A stretch of 64,000 nucleotides of DNA from Salinicola socius (GCF_001937195.1 NZ_MSDO01000009.1:240474-304473), one strand, 5' to 3'. Numbered from the stretch's first letter, positions 1-8,378 are shown. Notes: generated by a model from the letters alone, not told the origin. Program-made: numbers and translations.

Positions 1-2
1 CG

Positions 3-308
3 CCGGTGACCAGAACGGAGGGTGGCTATCGCCTCTACACGGATCGTGAGCGGGATCGCCTGATCTTTATCAAGCGCGCGCGTCACTTGGGCCTGAGCCT
101 GGAGGACGTCAAATCTTTGCTTGGGCTCGCCGATGACGAAAACGCACCGTGCCGAAAGGTCGATTCGATCATCCACGAGCAACTGGAGCGGGTCAGGTCG
201 AGGCTGAAGGACCTACGGCAACTGGAACGGGAGCTCGACCGGCTCGAGCAATGCTGCCAGGCGGACACGGTGGCCGACTGCAAAATCATCGAGTCGCTCT
301 CGCGGTGA
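3..308 (+). CDS. MerR-family metal-responsive regulator (CadR/PbrR-like), 5' end missing
   Basis: The C-terminal 100 or so residues of a MerR-type activator; the frame is open to the window edge, so the first part of the winged-helix domain lies outside. The visible start, TRTEGGYRLY, is the family's usual wing region. A long dimerisation helix follows, flanked by one Cys (APCRKV) and a C-terminal CC-x7-C loop. Cys at the start of the dimerisation helix is typical of members sensing divalent metals (Cd, Pb, Zn) rather than Cu(I), where Ser is usual. The Cys spacing matches none of CadR, PbrR or ZntR exactly, so the metal is not assigned. A GTG at position 6 could be taken for a start but lies inside the DNA-binding domain. 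Its target gene would be upstream, outside the window. Confidence 0.85.
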   Translation, partial: PVTRTEGGYRLYTDRERDRLIFIKRARHLGLSLEDVKSLLGLADDENAPCRKVDSIIHEQLERVRSRLKDLRQLERELDRLEQCCQADTVADCKIIESLSR

Positions 309-320
309 CAGCAGCGAGTC

Positions 321-344
321 GGTGGCCACGTCACTGTGGCCACC
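321..344 (+). terminator. Hairpin after the MerR gene
   Basis: Perfect 9-bp inverted repeat GGTGGCCAC / GTGGCCACC with a 6-base loop, 12 bases after the stop codon of the MerR gene. No T-run follows, so termination is plausible but not certain. Confidence 0.5.
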
Positions 345-798
345 ATCCGGCGCTTATCTCGCCGCAACCTGCCGGCGCGCTGTCGACTCCCCGCCCCGCC
401 TGCGCGCTAAATGGGTCGGTTTTGTTGCAGCGTTGCAGAGGGCGCCAAGCCGCGCCAGCGCTGGGGCGAAGAGGCGATTTGGCTTCATGAAAAACGATGC
501 GGAATGATGCGTTTTGCAGACTATCCGACGAAAGGCGGGAGGCGGTGGATAGAGAAGCGAAACAGAATGTGGCAGATTGATATGGAAGGTATCTCTAAGA
601 GGTTCGAGAGGCCCGCCGTGTTCCGCGTCAAGGCATATATGTAGCAAAGAAAGGAAGTTAGTCGTCATTGTTATGTAGCAATATGTATCAGGGCCTAAGC
701 TAAACTTGATCGTTGAGTTTTTATAAAAATACTAAACGCGCAAGCTAGTTTAAGTGGAAAGGCAAGCCTGCCGCCCGATACCTATCAAGGGGTAAAGG
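345..798. other. Intergenic stretch without a recognisable gene
   Basis: No frame here looks like a known protein. Composition shifts from GC-rich to AT-rich at about 600-650, which probably marks the junction with the accessory DNA that follows. A 10-bp direct repeat TATGTAGCAA occurs at 638-647 and 672-681. Ahead of the next gene, TTGATC (706-711) and TACTAA (730-735) with an 18-base spacer could be a weak promoter. Confidence 0.5.
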
Positions 799-1425
799 AT
801 GAGTACGCAGATATGCGCAATATGCGGAGAACGTGATGGAGTTACTAGAGACCATGTGCCACCAAAGGCAATTTTTCCTAAACCTCGTCCAGAAAATTTG
901 GTCACTGTACCTGCATGCCTAGAGTGCAATAATGGAGCGTCAGATGACGATGACCTGTTCAAAGTTTTTTTGAGCATGCAGGCGGCTAGTAACAGTGAAA
1001 TAGCTCGGAGGCTGTTTCAAGAAAAGACGGCCAGAACATTAGAAAGAAATCAGGTTTTGCTTTCCGCAATTATGGAAGAAAGTAGAGAAGTGCAGGTCGT
1101 GATTAATCAAGGGTGGGTGGAAACAAGAACAGGTGTACTTTGGAATTCTAAAGCACATGACGCTGTTATCGAGAGAACGATGCGAGGACTATATTTTCAC
1201 CATTCTGGATCACATGTACCAAAGGGTTCGAATCTGTCCGTACAGTGGTTGAGGGGCATTCCTGAAGAAATAGAAGTCAACCTAGATTCTTTTAATACGG
1301 TTGTGATTGGTGACGATCAAGTGACCTATAAATACATGATAAATGAAGATGATTCCAGATATTCGCTATGGTTGTTTGATTTTTATGGGGCTCATTGGGC
1401 AAGTGGACACACTTCACCATCATGA
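799..1425 (+). CDS. HNH endonuclease family protein
   Basis: A 208-residue protein with an N-terminal HNH/zinc-finger module: CAIC at residues 6-9, DH at about 19-20, CLEC about 30 residues later, and an NNG-x-DDDD segment. This is the arrangement of HNH nucleases with two CxxC zinc knuckles framing the His-Asn core. The C-terminal two thirds are not recognised. The ATG is preceded by AAGGGGTAAAGG, a good ribosome binding site. The gene is clearly AT-richer than the chromosome around it and shows looser codon use, pointing to horizontal acquisition. It is followed by an attC-like inverted repeat that starts within its stop codon, then by another AT-rich nuclease-domain gene in the same direction. 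A role in defence or element mobility is inference only. Confidence 0.75.
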   Translation: MSTQICAICGERDGVTRDHVPPKAIFPKPRPENLVTVPACLECNNGASDDDDLFKVFLSMQAASNSEIARRLFQEKTARTLERNQVLLSAIMEESREVQVVINQGWVETRTGVLWNSKAHDAVIERTMRGLYFHHSGSHVPKGSNLSVQWLRGIPEEIEVNLDSFNTVVIGDDQVTYKYMINEDDSRYSLWLFDFYGAHWASGHTSPS

Positions 1426-1484
1426 CCTAATTAAGGCGCGAATCGGGCGTGGCTTTGGCATGCGCGGCTAATACAACGTTAGGT
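1425..1484. repeat. attC-like inverted-repeat element (possible integron cassette recombination site)
   Basis: A 60-base segment bounded by ACCTAA (1425-1430) and TTAGGT (1479-1484), exact complements. Its right end reads GTTAGGT, which fits the integron core site GTTRRRY. Inside, ATTA-agg-CGCG (1430-1440) faces CGCG-gc-TAAT (1463-1472), giving a second stem interrupted by unpaired bases. The right half (GCGCGGCT...CGTTAG) resembles the right half of classical 59-base elements. It begins in the stop codon of the HNH gene and ends 23 bases before the next ATG, as in gene cassettes. Against it: the left spacer is missing, and no integrase or second clear attC is visible. Confidence 0.35.
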
Positions 1485-1507
1485 TCTAAAATTTACGAGT
1501 AAATTTC

Positions 1508-2407
1508 ATGTTCGAAGATTTTGACTTTTCTGCTTTAGACTCCGGTGAATTCAAGGAAGATTCAGTCCGAGAAGAGATTATTGCCCCCATTCTGAAGAAG
1601 CTTGGCTTTATGGCATATGGGGGTAATAGGATTCAACGCAGTAAAAATTTGATCCATCCGTATGTAATGATAGGATCTAAGAAGCACAAAATTCATATTG
1701 TTCCCGATTATACCCTTTACGTAGATGATGAGCCAGTCGCCGTAATTGAAGCTAAAGGGCCAGCGCAGCCTATACTTTTATCTGAGCATGTTGAGCAAAC
1801 TTACAGCTACGCTATTCATCCAGATGTCAGAGTTGATTACTATGGTTTGTGCAATGGTAGGGAGTGGATTCTCTATGATGTTGCCCGCTGGGAGCCGGTG
1901 TTGAGAATATCTGTACCTGATATTGACAAGCAATGGGGCATCTTTGAGCAAAAAATGCTTCCCAAGTTTTTGAAAAATCCACAGCTTCAGGGGTTCATGC
2001 CTGACTTGGGACTGGCTATGAAAAAGATGGGTCTTCTAGCTGGAGTTCAGCATTTTCCGTTGCATAACCTTCAAGTGCTCATGAAAGCAGATGATAATCT
2101 TTACGTAGCCAATGCGACAACTGCTATCGGTGAAACGGAATACTTTGTTACTTTCGATTTTAGCGAAGAAAAATGCCAGAAGTTGGTATCTATGCTTCCC
2201 GAGGAAGTAGCAGAGGCTATACGTTCAGCTTTAAGAAGAGCACCGTTTCAAGCAATTTTGGACGGCAGGGTTATCGCATCTGTGACTGGTGCTTTCGGTG
2301 AGGTCACACCTGGGGCGTATGAAGAGTTCATTCCACTTGTGGTGAGCGATATTATGTCCGCTAAATATGACCCAAGCGTTGAGATGCGCCCATATGAGCC
2401 ATCGTAA
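1508..2407 (+). CDS. Stand-alone type I restriction HsdR N-terminal-domain protein (PD-(D/E)xK nuclease fold)
   Basis: A 299-residue protein whose first 130 or so residues match the N-terminal nuclease domain of type I restriction R subunits: an acidic helix (VREEII, residues 20-25), PD at 66-67 and EAK at 81-83, i.e. the PD-x(n)-ExK catalytic signature, then the Q-x3-Y-type segment (VEQTYSYA). The helicase motor of a real HsdR is absent; the C-terminal half is not recognised. No hsdM or hsdS is nearby, so this is not a complete restriction system. The DNA is AT-rich like the preceding HNH gene. The ATG follows the attC-like element by 23 bases, with only a weak ribosome binding site. It may be a cassette-borne nuclease or defence gene; function unproven. 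Confidence 0.75.
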   Translation: MFEDFDFSALDSGEFKEDSVREEIIAPILKKLGFMAYGGNRIQRSKNLIHPYVMIGSKKHKIHIVPDYTLYVDDEPVAVIEAKGPAQPILLSEHVEQTYSYAIHPDVRVDYYGLCNGREWILYDVARWEPVLRISVPDIDKQWGIFEQKMLPKFLKNPQLQGFMPDLGLAMKKMGLLAGVQHFPLHNLQVLMKADDNLYVANATTAIGETEYFVTFDFSEEKCQKLVSMLPEEVAEAIRSALRRAPFQAILDGRVIASVTGAFGEVTPGAYEEFIPLVVSDIMSAKYDPSVEMRPYEPS

Positions 2408-3170
2408 GTTTATGATGACGTGGCCTAATGCGGTGTTCCATTCGACCAGAAATCGCTGTGCGCTTTTAGTCGACGGGGCGCTAACGGCCGTAACTATTCT
2501 CACCGAATCAGTATCTAAATAGGGGGGGTGTAAGCTTGCTTGATTGCTTAGAAAATAGATAGATGATAATGACGCAGAGATTCTAGATTGTCGGCGCAAC
2601 ATAGTTTCGCTGATAATTATGCAGTCATAGGTATCCCCTATCCAGCCGCAAATAGATATAGGAGTTGTTATCTAGTCGAAAATATAACTTTGATAACTGT
2701 ATTCGTCATTTGATCAAGAGTGTTCAATTTTTACTGTTCAATATTCAGGTCATGCTCATGAGTTCGAGGAGTGCCTCGGGGTTGTCCAAACGTCTTAACC
2801 GACGATGACCTCATGAAACACAATCAAAAGGCGGAAATTACCGTGAAAGCTATAAGAAGAAGCATTTGCATATGGTCACACTAGTGAAACGTTTTCCGAG
2901 ATAGAAAATCGATGCAAGCATAGCGACGGTCACCACATTGCGTTTCAGGCTCTATTTTACCGAACGCGCGTACTGCGAGCGTTACACCAGCACTGACTCG
3001 ACGTCCATTTATGGCCGTAAGCCGCCTTGAGGCAAACTGTCGTATAGGGGCAGGTATGATCCTTCGAATGCACCCCATGGCATATCCAGTGGTATACATT
3101 TTCGTTACGTTGTTTATTAACCTTTTGTTAAACATATGCTTAGGACATTTTTATAGTCCTGCTTCGGTCC
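2408..3170. other. AT-rich intergenic stretch without a recognisable gene
   Basis: About 760 bp. Two short open frames (84 codons on the minus strand at 2881-3135, 65 codons on the plus strand at 3011-3208) look like no known family and overlap each other. A GCCTAAT at 2424-2430 resembles the left end of the attC-like element upstream, but no good right partner follows. A small hairpin CGAGG-agtg-CCTCG lies at 2765-2778. This may be decayed accessory DNA. Confidence 0.45.
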
Positions 3171-4118
3171 TCAATCACCCACCTTCCAAGGAATCGGCGG
3201 CGGCATAATTCTCTTGCCATCAAACCCCGGCACGTCGCCGAAGCGTTCGCTGCCTGCTTCCCAGGCTTTCTGAGCCTCGGCGATCTCGGCTTTGCTGTGA
3301 CCGACGAAGTTCCACCAGATAAAGATGTCTTCGTTCAGCGGTTCGCCGCCGAGCAGCAGAATGCGAGTATCGCGTTCCAACGTGAGCGTGATTTCGTCGA
3401 GCCCGCTGCCGAGATAGGCCATTTCGTCTGCTTCGAAGTGGTCGCGTTCGATGGTCAGGCGGCCTTCCAGCACGAGAACGCCATATTCGAAGTCTGAACG
3501 TAACGGAAACTGGCAGCGTGCGGTACCGGTGCTGACGATATCCAGCCCGACCAGCGGTGAGAATGCGAGCGTGGGTGCCTGGTGGCCGCCGAATTCGCCG
3601 ATCAACAGGGTGATGTCGACGTCCTGTTCGGACCAGCGCGGCAGATCGGGGTAGTGGTCGAAGCGTGGCTGAGTATGGCGTTCGGCGTGGGGCAGGGCGA
3701 TCCACAGTTGGGCGGCGTGGAGTTGGCCGGATTCGGGCACCGATTCTTCGGTGTGGGCGATCCCACGGCCTGCGGTCATCAGGTTGAGTTCGCCGGGGCG
3801 GATGCGCTGTGCGCTGCCGAGGCTGTCACGATGCATGACTTCGCCGGCCAGCATCCAGGTGAAAGTCTGCAGACCGATATGCGGGTGAGGGCCGACACGC
3901 ATGCCGCCTGCGTCGCTGGTGAAGGTGGCCGGGCCAGCGTGATCGAGAAAACACCAGGCGCCGACGAGCCGGCGGCCTCTTTGAGGCAGGAGGCGATTGA
4001 CCGGAATGCCGCCGACATCCGCCGTGCGGGCATTGAGGTGCTGGATCAGGCGTTGGCCGCCTTCGACGGGGCACTCTCGGGAATCGTAGAGGCGAGAATG
4101 ATGCTCTGTATTGCTCAT
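3171..4118 (-). CDS. Pirin family protein (bicupin)
   Basis: 315 residues. The N-terminal cupin carries the pirin metal-binding pattern: HPHIGLQT, a third His in EVMHRDS, and Glu in HTEES. Pirins are iron- or other metal-binding bicupins; some bacterial members have quercetin dioxygenase activity and others act as regulators. The ATG is preceded by AGGAGG. This is the third gene of a minus-strand set (pirin, ycaC, pirin; 108- and 74-base gaps) that is divergent from a LysR gene. The two pirins here are clearly different paralogues, not a recent duplication. Confidence 0.9.
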   Translation of the reverse strand: MSNTEHHSRLYDSRECPVEGGQRLIQHLNARTADVGGIPVNRLLPQRGRRLVGAWCFLDHAGPATFTSDAGGMRVGPHPHIGLQTFTWMLAGEVMHRDSLGSAQRIRPGELNLMTAGRGIAHTEESVPESGQLHAAQLWIALPHAERHTQPRFDHYPDLPRWSEQDVDITLLIGEFGGHQAPTLAFSPLVGLDIVSTGTARCQFPLRSDFEYGVLVLEGRLTIERDHFEADEMAYLGSGLDEITLTLERDTRILLLGGEPLNEDIFIWWNFVGHSKAEIAEAQKAWEAGSERFGDVPGFDGKRIMPPPIPWKVGD

Positions 4119-4192
4119 GTGCGGCCTCCTGAGCGAGACGAGGGCTGCCGCACCGAGCGGATCGGTGGCGGCAGCGCTGATGCGTTTATCGT

Positions 4193-4816
4193 TTAGCTTT
4201 TCAGCGTCGCGTCGCGGCTCTGAATCAGGTTCGAGTAGTGGGGCAGGTGTCGGGTGAGAATACCGCCAAAGCCTTCGATGTCGTTACGCCAGTCGCGATG
4301 CAGTTCGCCAGCGACCGAGAACCAGTTCATCAACTGGACACCGGCCTGAGACATGCGGCTCCATGCGGCGTCGCGCACGGTCGTATTGAAGGTGCCCGAA
4401 GCATCGGTGACCACGAAGACGTCGTAGCCCGCTTCACGCGCGGCCAGTGCCGGGAAGGCGACGCAGACATCGGTCACCACGCCGGCGATCAGCAACTGTT
4501 TCTTGCCGGTGTCCTTGATCGCCTGAACGAAGTCTTCGTTATCCCAGGCGTTGATCTGGCCGGGGCGGGCGATGTAGGGCGCGTCGGGGAATTTCTCTTT
4601 CAGTTCCGGCACCAGCGGGCCGTTGGGGCCGTCCTCGAAGCTGGTGGTGAGAATCGTCGGCAGGTTGAAGAACTCGGCGATGTCGGCAAGCGCCATCACG
4701 TTGTTCTTGAACTCGTCGGGGCCGAAGTCGCGAACCAGCGTTAGCAGGCCGGCCTGATGATCGATCATCAGCACGGCGACGTCGTTCTTGTCGAGTCTCT
4801 GGTAGGAATAGGCCAT
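4193..4816 (-). CDS. ycaC: YcaC-type isochorismatase-family hydrolase
   Basis: 207 residues, close to Escherichia coli YcaC along its whole length, including ARPGxINAWDN and AGVVTDVCVAFPAL. The catalytic Asp19 and nucleophile Cys118 are present at the standard positions, and position 84 is Arg as in E. coli YcaC. The natural substrate of YcaC is unknown; the family hydrolyses C-N or vinyl-ether bonds. A GTG one codon upstream would also open the frame, but the ATG at 4816 is better spaced from GAAGGAG. It lies between two pirin genes in an apparent operon. Confidence 0.92.
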   Translation of the reverse strand: MAYSYQRLDKNDVAVLMIDHQAGLLTLVRDFGPDEFKNNVMALADIAEFFNLPTILTTSFEDGPNGPLVPELKEKFPDAPYIARPGQINAWDNEDFVQAIKDTGKKQLLIAGVVTDVCVAFPALAAREAGYDVFVVTDASGTFNTTVRDAAWSRMSQAGVQLMNWFSVAGELHRDWRNDIEGFGGILTRHLPHYSNLIQSRDATLKS

Positions 4817-4924
4817 CACGCATCTCCTTCTATCTTGGGAAAGAGCGGAATACCAGGCTCGGTATTCCGCTGGGCATCAAGCGATACTGGCAAGTCCAGA
4901 TCGTCCCGGCATCGCTCGAACCCT

Positions 4925-5806
4925 TCACGACACCGTGTCGACTTGTTCTGCTTGAAACTGCCCGGCCTGGAATCGGCGCATCGAATCTTCGATCTCTTCG
5001 CTAGAGTTCATGACGAACGGCCCGTACCCGACGACAGGCTCATCGATGGGCTCGCCGGTCAGCACCAGCAGCTTGGCTGCGTTATTGGCTTCGATCAGGA
5101 TCTCGCGGCCCGCTCGCTCAAACAGGGCAAGCTCGGCATCCCGGGCGATCTCGGTGCCGTTGAGCTGCACGGTGCCGCTGAGCACGACGATCATCGTGGT
5201 GTGGTCTTCCGGCACGCCGAGCGTGGTAGAGCCGCCCTGGTTCAGACGCAGATCCCACACGTTTATCGGGCTGAAGGTCTGTGCCGGGCCGCTCGCGCCG
5301 GCGTATTCCCCGGCGATCACCGCGAGTTGACCGGCGCCTTCGGCCAGTTCTACGCGCGGTATCTCCGCGGCCTTGAGCGACTGATAGCCAGGGGGAACCG
5401 ATTTGTTCGTGGCCGCCAGATTCACCCACAGCTGGACGACCTCGAAACGCCCGCCGCGCTCGGTGAAGGCCGGGGAGTGAAACTCCTCATGGACGATGCC
5501 GTTGCCGGCCGTCATCCACTGCACGTCTCCCGGGCCGATGATGCCGCCGCTGCCGGTGGAATCCCGATGCTCGACTTCGCCTTCATAGACGATGGTCACG
5601 GTCTCGAAGCCGCGATGCGGATGCGCGCCGACGCCGCGTGGCTTGGTCGCCGGGGTGAAGTCCTTCGGCCCGGCGTAGTCGAGCATCAGAAACGGCGTGA
5701 CGTGATGCGCGCCCATGCGGTCGTAGGTGAACAGGGAGCGCACGGGGAAGCCGTTGCCGACCCAGTGGGCGCGAGGCGCGGAGTAGATACCCGTGATGTT
5801 TTTCAT
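4925..5806 (-). CDS. Pirin family protein (YhhW/quercetinase-like)
   Basis: 293 residues with the pirin signature in the N-terminal cupin: HPHRGFET, EVEHRDS and HEEFH, supplying the three His plus Glu metal ligands. The start MKNITGIYSAPR is chosen because GGGAGGG precedes it and it matches the family N-terminus; a longer frame reaching 5884 would add about 26 atypical residues. First gene of the pirin-ycaC-pirin set. The 147-bp gap to the divergent LysR gene is the likely control region. Confidence 0.92.
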   Translation of the reverse strand: MKNITGIYSAPRAHWVGNGFPVRSLFTYDRMGAHHVTPFLMLDYAGPKDFTPATKPRGVGAHPHRGFETVTIVYEGEVEHRDSTGSGGIIGPGDVQWMTAGNGIVHEEFHSPAFTERGGRFEVVQLWVNLAATNKSVPPGYQSLKAAEIPRVELAEGAGQLAVIAGEYAGASGPAQTFSPINVWDLRLNQGGSTTLGVPEDHTTMIVVLSGTVQLNGTEIARDAELALFERAGREILIEANNAAKLLVLTGEPIDEPVVGYGPFVMNSSEEIEDSMRRFQAGQFQAEQVDTVS

Positions 5807-5953
5807 TCTGCCCTCCCGCCGATCGCTCGGCTTTGATTGATGAATGGAGCTTATTGACAGGACGAAGGGGCGATAAGATGGCAATAGATCAACGCTGCGT
5901 CTTATATATAGAACGATCTCATTCAGGAGCGATCGTGTTCAGGGAGCGTGGAC

Positions 5954-6886
5954 ATGCAGGATCTCAACGACCTCTACTACTTCGTCCAGGTGGTCGAACA
6001 CGGTGGCTTCGCCCCGGCGAGCCGGGCGATCGGGGTGCCGAAGTCCAAGCTGAGCCGGCGCGTGGCCGAACTCGAAACCCGTATCGGCGTACGCTTGATT
6101 CATCGCAGTACGCGTAGTCTCGCCGTTACCGATCTGGGGCGTGCCTATTACGATCACTGTGCGGCCATGGTGGTGGAGGCCGAGGCGGCACAGGAGACGA
6201 TCGACCGTTCGATCGCCGAGCCCCAGGGCCTGGTGCGCGTTAGCTGCCCGCCGGGCTTGCTGTGCTTCATCGTCGGGGACCTGCTCACCCAGTTCATGGC
6301 GATGCATCCGCAGGTTCGAATCGAACTGGAGGCGAGCGGTCGGCGGGTCGATGTGGTGCGTGAAGGGTTCGACCTGGCCATTCGGGTGAGATTTCCGCCG
6401 ATCGAGGACAGCGACCTCAGCCAGCGCCTGCTGTCGCGCAGCCCGCAGCGTCTGATGGCGTCACCGGCGCTGTTCGAGCGTTTCTCCCAACCGAGCGTGC
6501 CGGGGGATCTCAACGGCTTGCCGTCGCTCGATTGGGAACGGCCGGGCGCGAGTCATACTTGGTGTCTGGAGGGGCCGGATGAGGTGAGTACGCGTATCGA
6601 TCACCGGCCACGACTGGTTACCGATGATCTGGTGACGTTGCGACGCGCGGCGCTGGCGGGGCTCGGGATCGTGCAACTGCCGATGCTGGTGGCCGGGCCC
6701 GATATCGCCAAGGGCCGGCTCGTCGATGTGCTGCCGGACTGGGCGCCACGCGACGGCGTGGTGCAGGCGGTATTCCCCTCGCGACGCGGCTTGTTGCCGG
6801 CGGTACGCTCGCTGATCGATTTTCTGGCCGACAACTTTGGGCAGGAGGATTTCATGACGGATGTCGGCTCGGCGCATCAAGAGTGA
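5954..6886 (+). CDS. LysR-family transcriptional regulator
   Basis: 310 residues: N-terminal winged helix (LNDLYYFVQVVEHGGFAPAS...SRRVAELE) and a C-terminal periplasmic-binding-like effector domain, the standard LysR plan of the subgroup that keeps RLIHRSTR after the HTH. AGGGAG at 5941-5946 favours the ATG at 5954 over a GTG two codons earlier. Divergent from the pirin-ycaC-pirin genes, the usual geometry for a LysR protein and its target, so control of that operon is a reasonable inference. The inducer is unknown. Confidence 0.92.
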   Translation: MQDLNDLYYFVQVVEHGGFAPASRAIGVPKSKLSRRVAELETRIGVRLIHRSTRSLAVTDLGRAYYDHCAAMVVEAEAAQETIDRSIAEPQGLVRVSCPPGLLCFIVGDLLTQFMAMHPQVRIELEASGRRVDVVREGFDLAIRVRFPPIEDSDLSQRLLSRSPQRLMASPALFERFSQPSVPGDLNGLPSLDWERPGASHTWCLEGPDEVSTRIDHRPRLVTDDLVTLRRAALAGLGIVQLPMLVAGPDIAKGRLVDVLPDWAPRDGVVQAVFPSRRGLLPAVRSLIDFLADNFGQEDFMTDVGSAHQE

Positions 6887-6929
6887 CGGTAAGTAGGCTA
6901 GGGGAAAATCAGAAACGAGAGGTGAACGC

Positions 6930-7340
6930 ATGCACGACGCCATCACGATCAGCCTCACTGTCGAGTGCCCGTGGCAGTCTGTCTATGAAGCCTTCTGGCG
7001 GCCGGAGGCCTTTCCTCTATGGGCTTCCGGGCTCAGCCAACCCCGGCTCAGCCAACAGGGCGAGCGTTGGCTGGCGAAGGGGCCAGAAGGATCCGTCCTG
7101 ATTCGTTTTACGGGCCACAATCCTTACGGCGTCATGGATCATTGGGTCGAGCTGGCGTCGGGCGAGGTGGTCTACGTGCCGTTGCGGATCATCGCCAACG
7201 ATGGCGGGGCGGAAGTTCAGCTGACCCTCTTCCGACGACCCGGCATGGACGAGGCAGCATTCGAGCGGGATACCGATTGGGTTCGCCAGGATCTGCTTGC
7301 GCTTAAAACGCTCTCCGAAACATCGATCTCGTCAGGCTAG
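6930..7340 (+). CDS. SRPBCC-family protein (START-like ligand-binding fold)
   Basis: 136 residues resembling small SRPBCC (polyketide cyclase/Bet v1-like) proteins: an N-terminal beta-strand with VECPWQSVYEAFWRPEAFPLWASG, the wall of a hydrophobic pocket, and a long C-terminal helix. The ATG is preceded by GAGAGGTG. It follows the LysR gene by 43 bases and may be co-transcribed. The ligand is not known. Confidence 0.75.
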   Translation: MHDAITISLTVECPWQSVYEAFWRPEAFPLWASGLSQPRLSQQGERWLAKGPEGSVLIRFTGHNPYGVMDHWVELASGEVVYVPLRIIANDGGAEVQLTLFRRPGMDEAAFERDTDWVRQDLLALKTLSETSISSG

Positions 7341-7380
7341 CGTTGGCGGGGGCTCGGCAAGGGCAGGATTGCCAGCTCCT

Positions 7381-7743
7381 GGGACGCGGCACACACTTTC
7401 TATTCCTATCTATCTGACCGCGCGAGCTCACTTCCAGGCGATCAATATCTCCTTCACCTTATCGAGCCTGATCATGGCGCTGGGCCTGGCGAAGCTTGGC
7501 CTGATGACGGTCGAATCGATCTGGATGTCGCTGGCGGGGTTGGTCCCGGTTTACGTCGGCACTCGGCTTGGCGGCATCGTGCGCCAGCGAATGGATGCCG
7601 AGACCCTCCGCAAGATAGTGCTGCTGATGCTGATCGTTTTCGGTGTGGTGCTGGTCGGCAAAACCGCACTGGCCTGGTTTGGGCACCGCATCCGGTGGCT
7701 GAAAGGCGGATATCGCCCAAGGCGAGCGTCGTTGCGGGCATAG
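7381..7743 (+). pseudogene. Remnant of a TauE/SafE-family membrane transporter
   Basis: Only the C-terminal part of a sulfite exporter TauE/SafE-like protein is recognisable: IPIYLTAR, FQAINISFTLSSLIMALGLAKLG, the VPVYVGTRLGG loop and a final transmembrane helix with LMLIVFGVVLVGKTAL. The family normally has about 250 residues; here about 110 remain, without a start codon or ribosome binding site of its own, and the frame upstream (within the SRPBCC gene) is unrelated. A decayed gene truncated at its 5' side. Confidence 0.7.
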
Positions 7744-8096
7744 CGCCAGGCGGGCCCAGCGCGGTGCGCGACCTCCCAAGCTATCGATCGCGCCTGGCAG
7801 GGCGGGGGATATCGGCATGCGGGCTGCGAAACCAGGGAAGAGAGGCTATGATCTCTGTGTGGGCAAAATCCGGTCTGCCGATCGGATGGAAAGTTTTTAG
7901 CTTTCCGATGAACACGGGGGTTGACTCACTGCCGGTGAGAGAGCAAACTGAATGCCTAGTTGGTTAGCAAGTCGCATATTGTCAGTTGCACTCGAATCAT
8001 TCGGTAGCCTGGTTATATCCCCTTGTTTTACCCACTATATCGGGTAGCACCCGGCAATCGTAATTAAGCGTTAAGCGCATTAAAGGAATTCGTAAC
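7744..8096. other. Intergenic stretch and probable long leader of the cold shock gene
   Basis: No gene seen. A small stem GGAAAG-tttttag-CTTTCC lies in the first half, and TACCC (8029-8033) faces GGGTA (8042-8046) in the part expected to be the 5' untranslated region of the cold shock gene. Long structured leaders are normal for cspA-type mRNAs, but no cold-box sequence or clear -35/-10 pair was found. Confidence 0.4.
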
Positions 8097-8300
8097 ATGG
8101 CAACTGGCACAGTTAAGTGGTTCAACGACACTAAAGGCTTTGGCTTCATTTCTCCGGCAGACGGTGGCGACGACCTGTTCGCACACTTCTCCGAGATCCA
8201 AGCCGACGGCTTCAAGTCTCTGCAGGACGGTCAGGAAGTTTCTTTCGACGTCACTCAGGGCAAAAAAGGTCTTCAGGCTGCTAACATCAAGCCGCTCTAA
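8097..8300 (+). CDS. Cold shock protein (CspA family)
   Basis: 67 residues, the usual size of a single cold-shock domain. Both RNA-binding motifs are intact: RNP1 KGFGFI and RNP2 DLFAHF, with the N-terminal TGTVKWFN. It binds single-stranded RNA and DNA as an RNA chaperone in the cytoplasm. AAAGGA precedes the ATG and a strong terminator follows, so it is a single-gene unit. Whether it is cold-induced or constitutive cannot be told from the sequence. Confidence 0.97.
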   Translation: MATGTVKWFNDTKGFGFISPADGGDDLFAHFSEIQADGFKSLQDGQEVSFDVTQGKKGLQAANIKPL

Positions 8301-8343
8301 GACTTTCGGTAGATCCTTCGCCCCAGGGCGATAGAGATTCCAG

Positions 8344-8378
8344 CACCAAGGCCCGCTAACGCGGGCCTTGGTGTTTTT
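8344..8378 (+). terminator. Rho-independent terminator of the cold shock gene
   Basis: Perfect 13-bp stem CACCAAGGCCCGC / GCGGGCCTTGGTG with loop TAAC, followed by TTTTT. Confidence 0.95.

Noticed and set aside
354..668. 104-codon minus-strand frame after the MerR gene
   Set aside because: No ribosome binding site, low-complexity Arg/Pro/Ala translation, and it crosses the composition shift.
2881..3135. 84-codon minus-strand frame in the AT-rich gap
   Set aside because: Considered as an insertion-sequence remnant, but no transposase motif, inverted repeat or family could be supported; it also overlaps another short frame.
5911..5940. GAACGATC...GATCGTGTTC as the LysR operator
   Set aside because: The symmetry is broken by an extra base and no clear T-N11-A box coincides with it, so it was not listed as a site.
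7860..7910. Possible riboswitch upstream of the cold shock gene
   Set aside because: Only a 6-bp stem with a bulged extension; no conserved riboswitch core could be matched.
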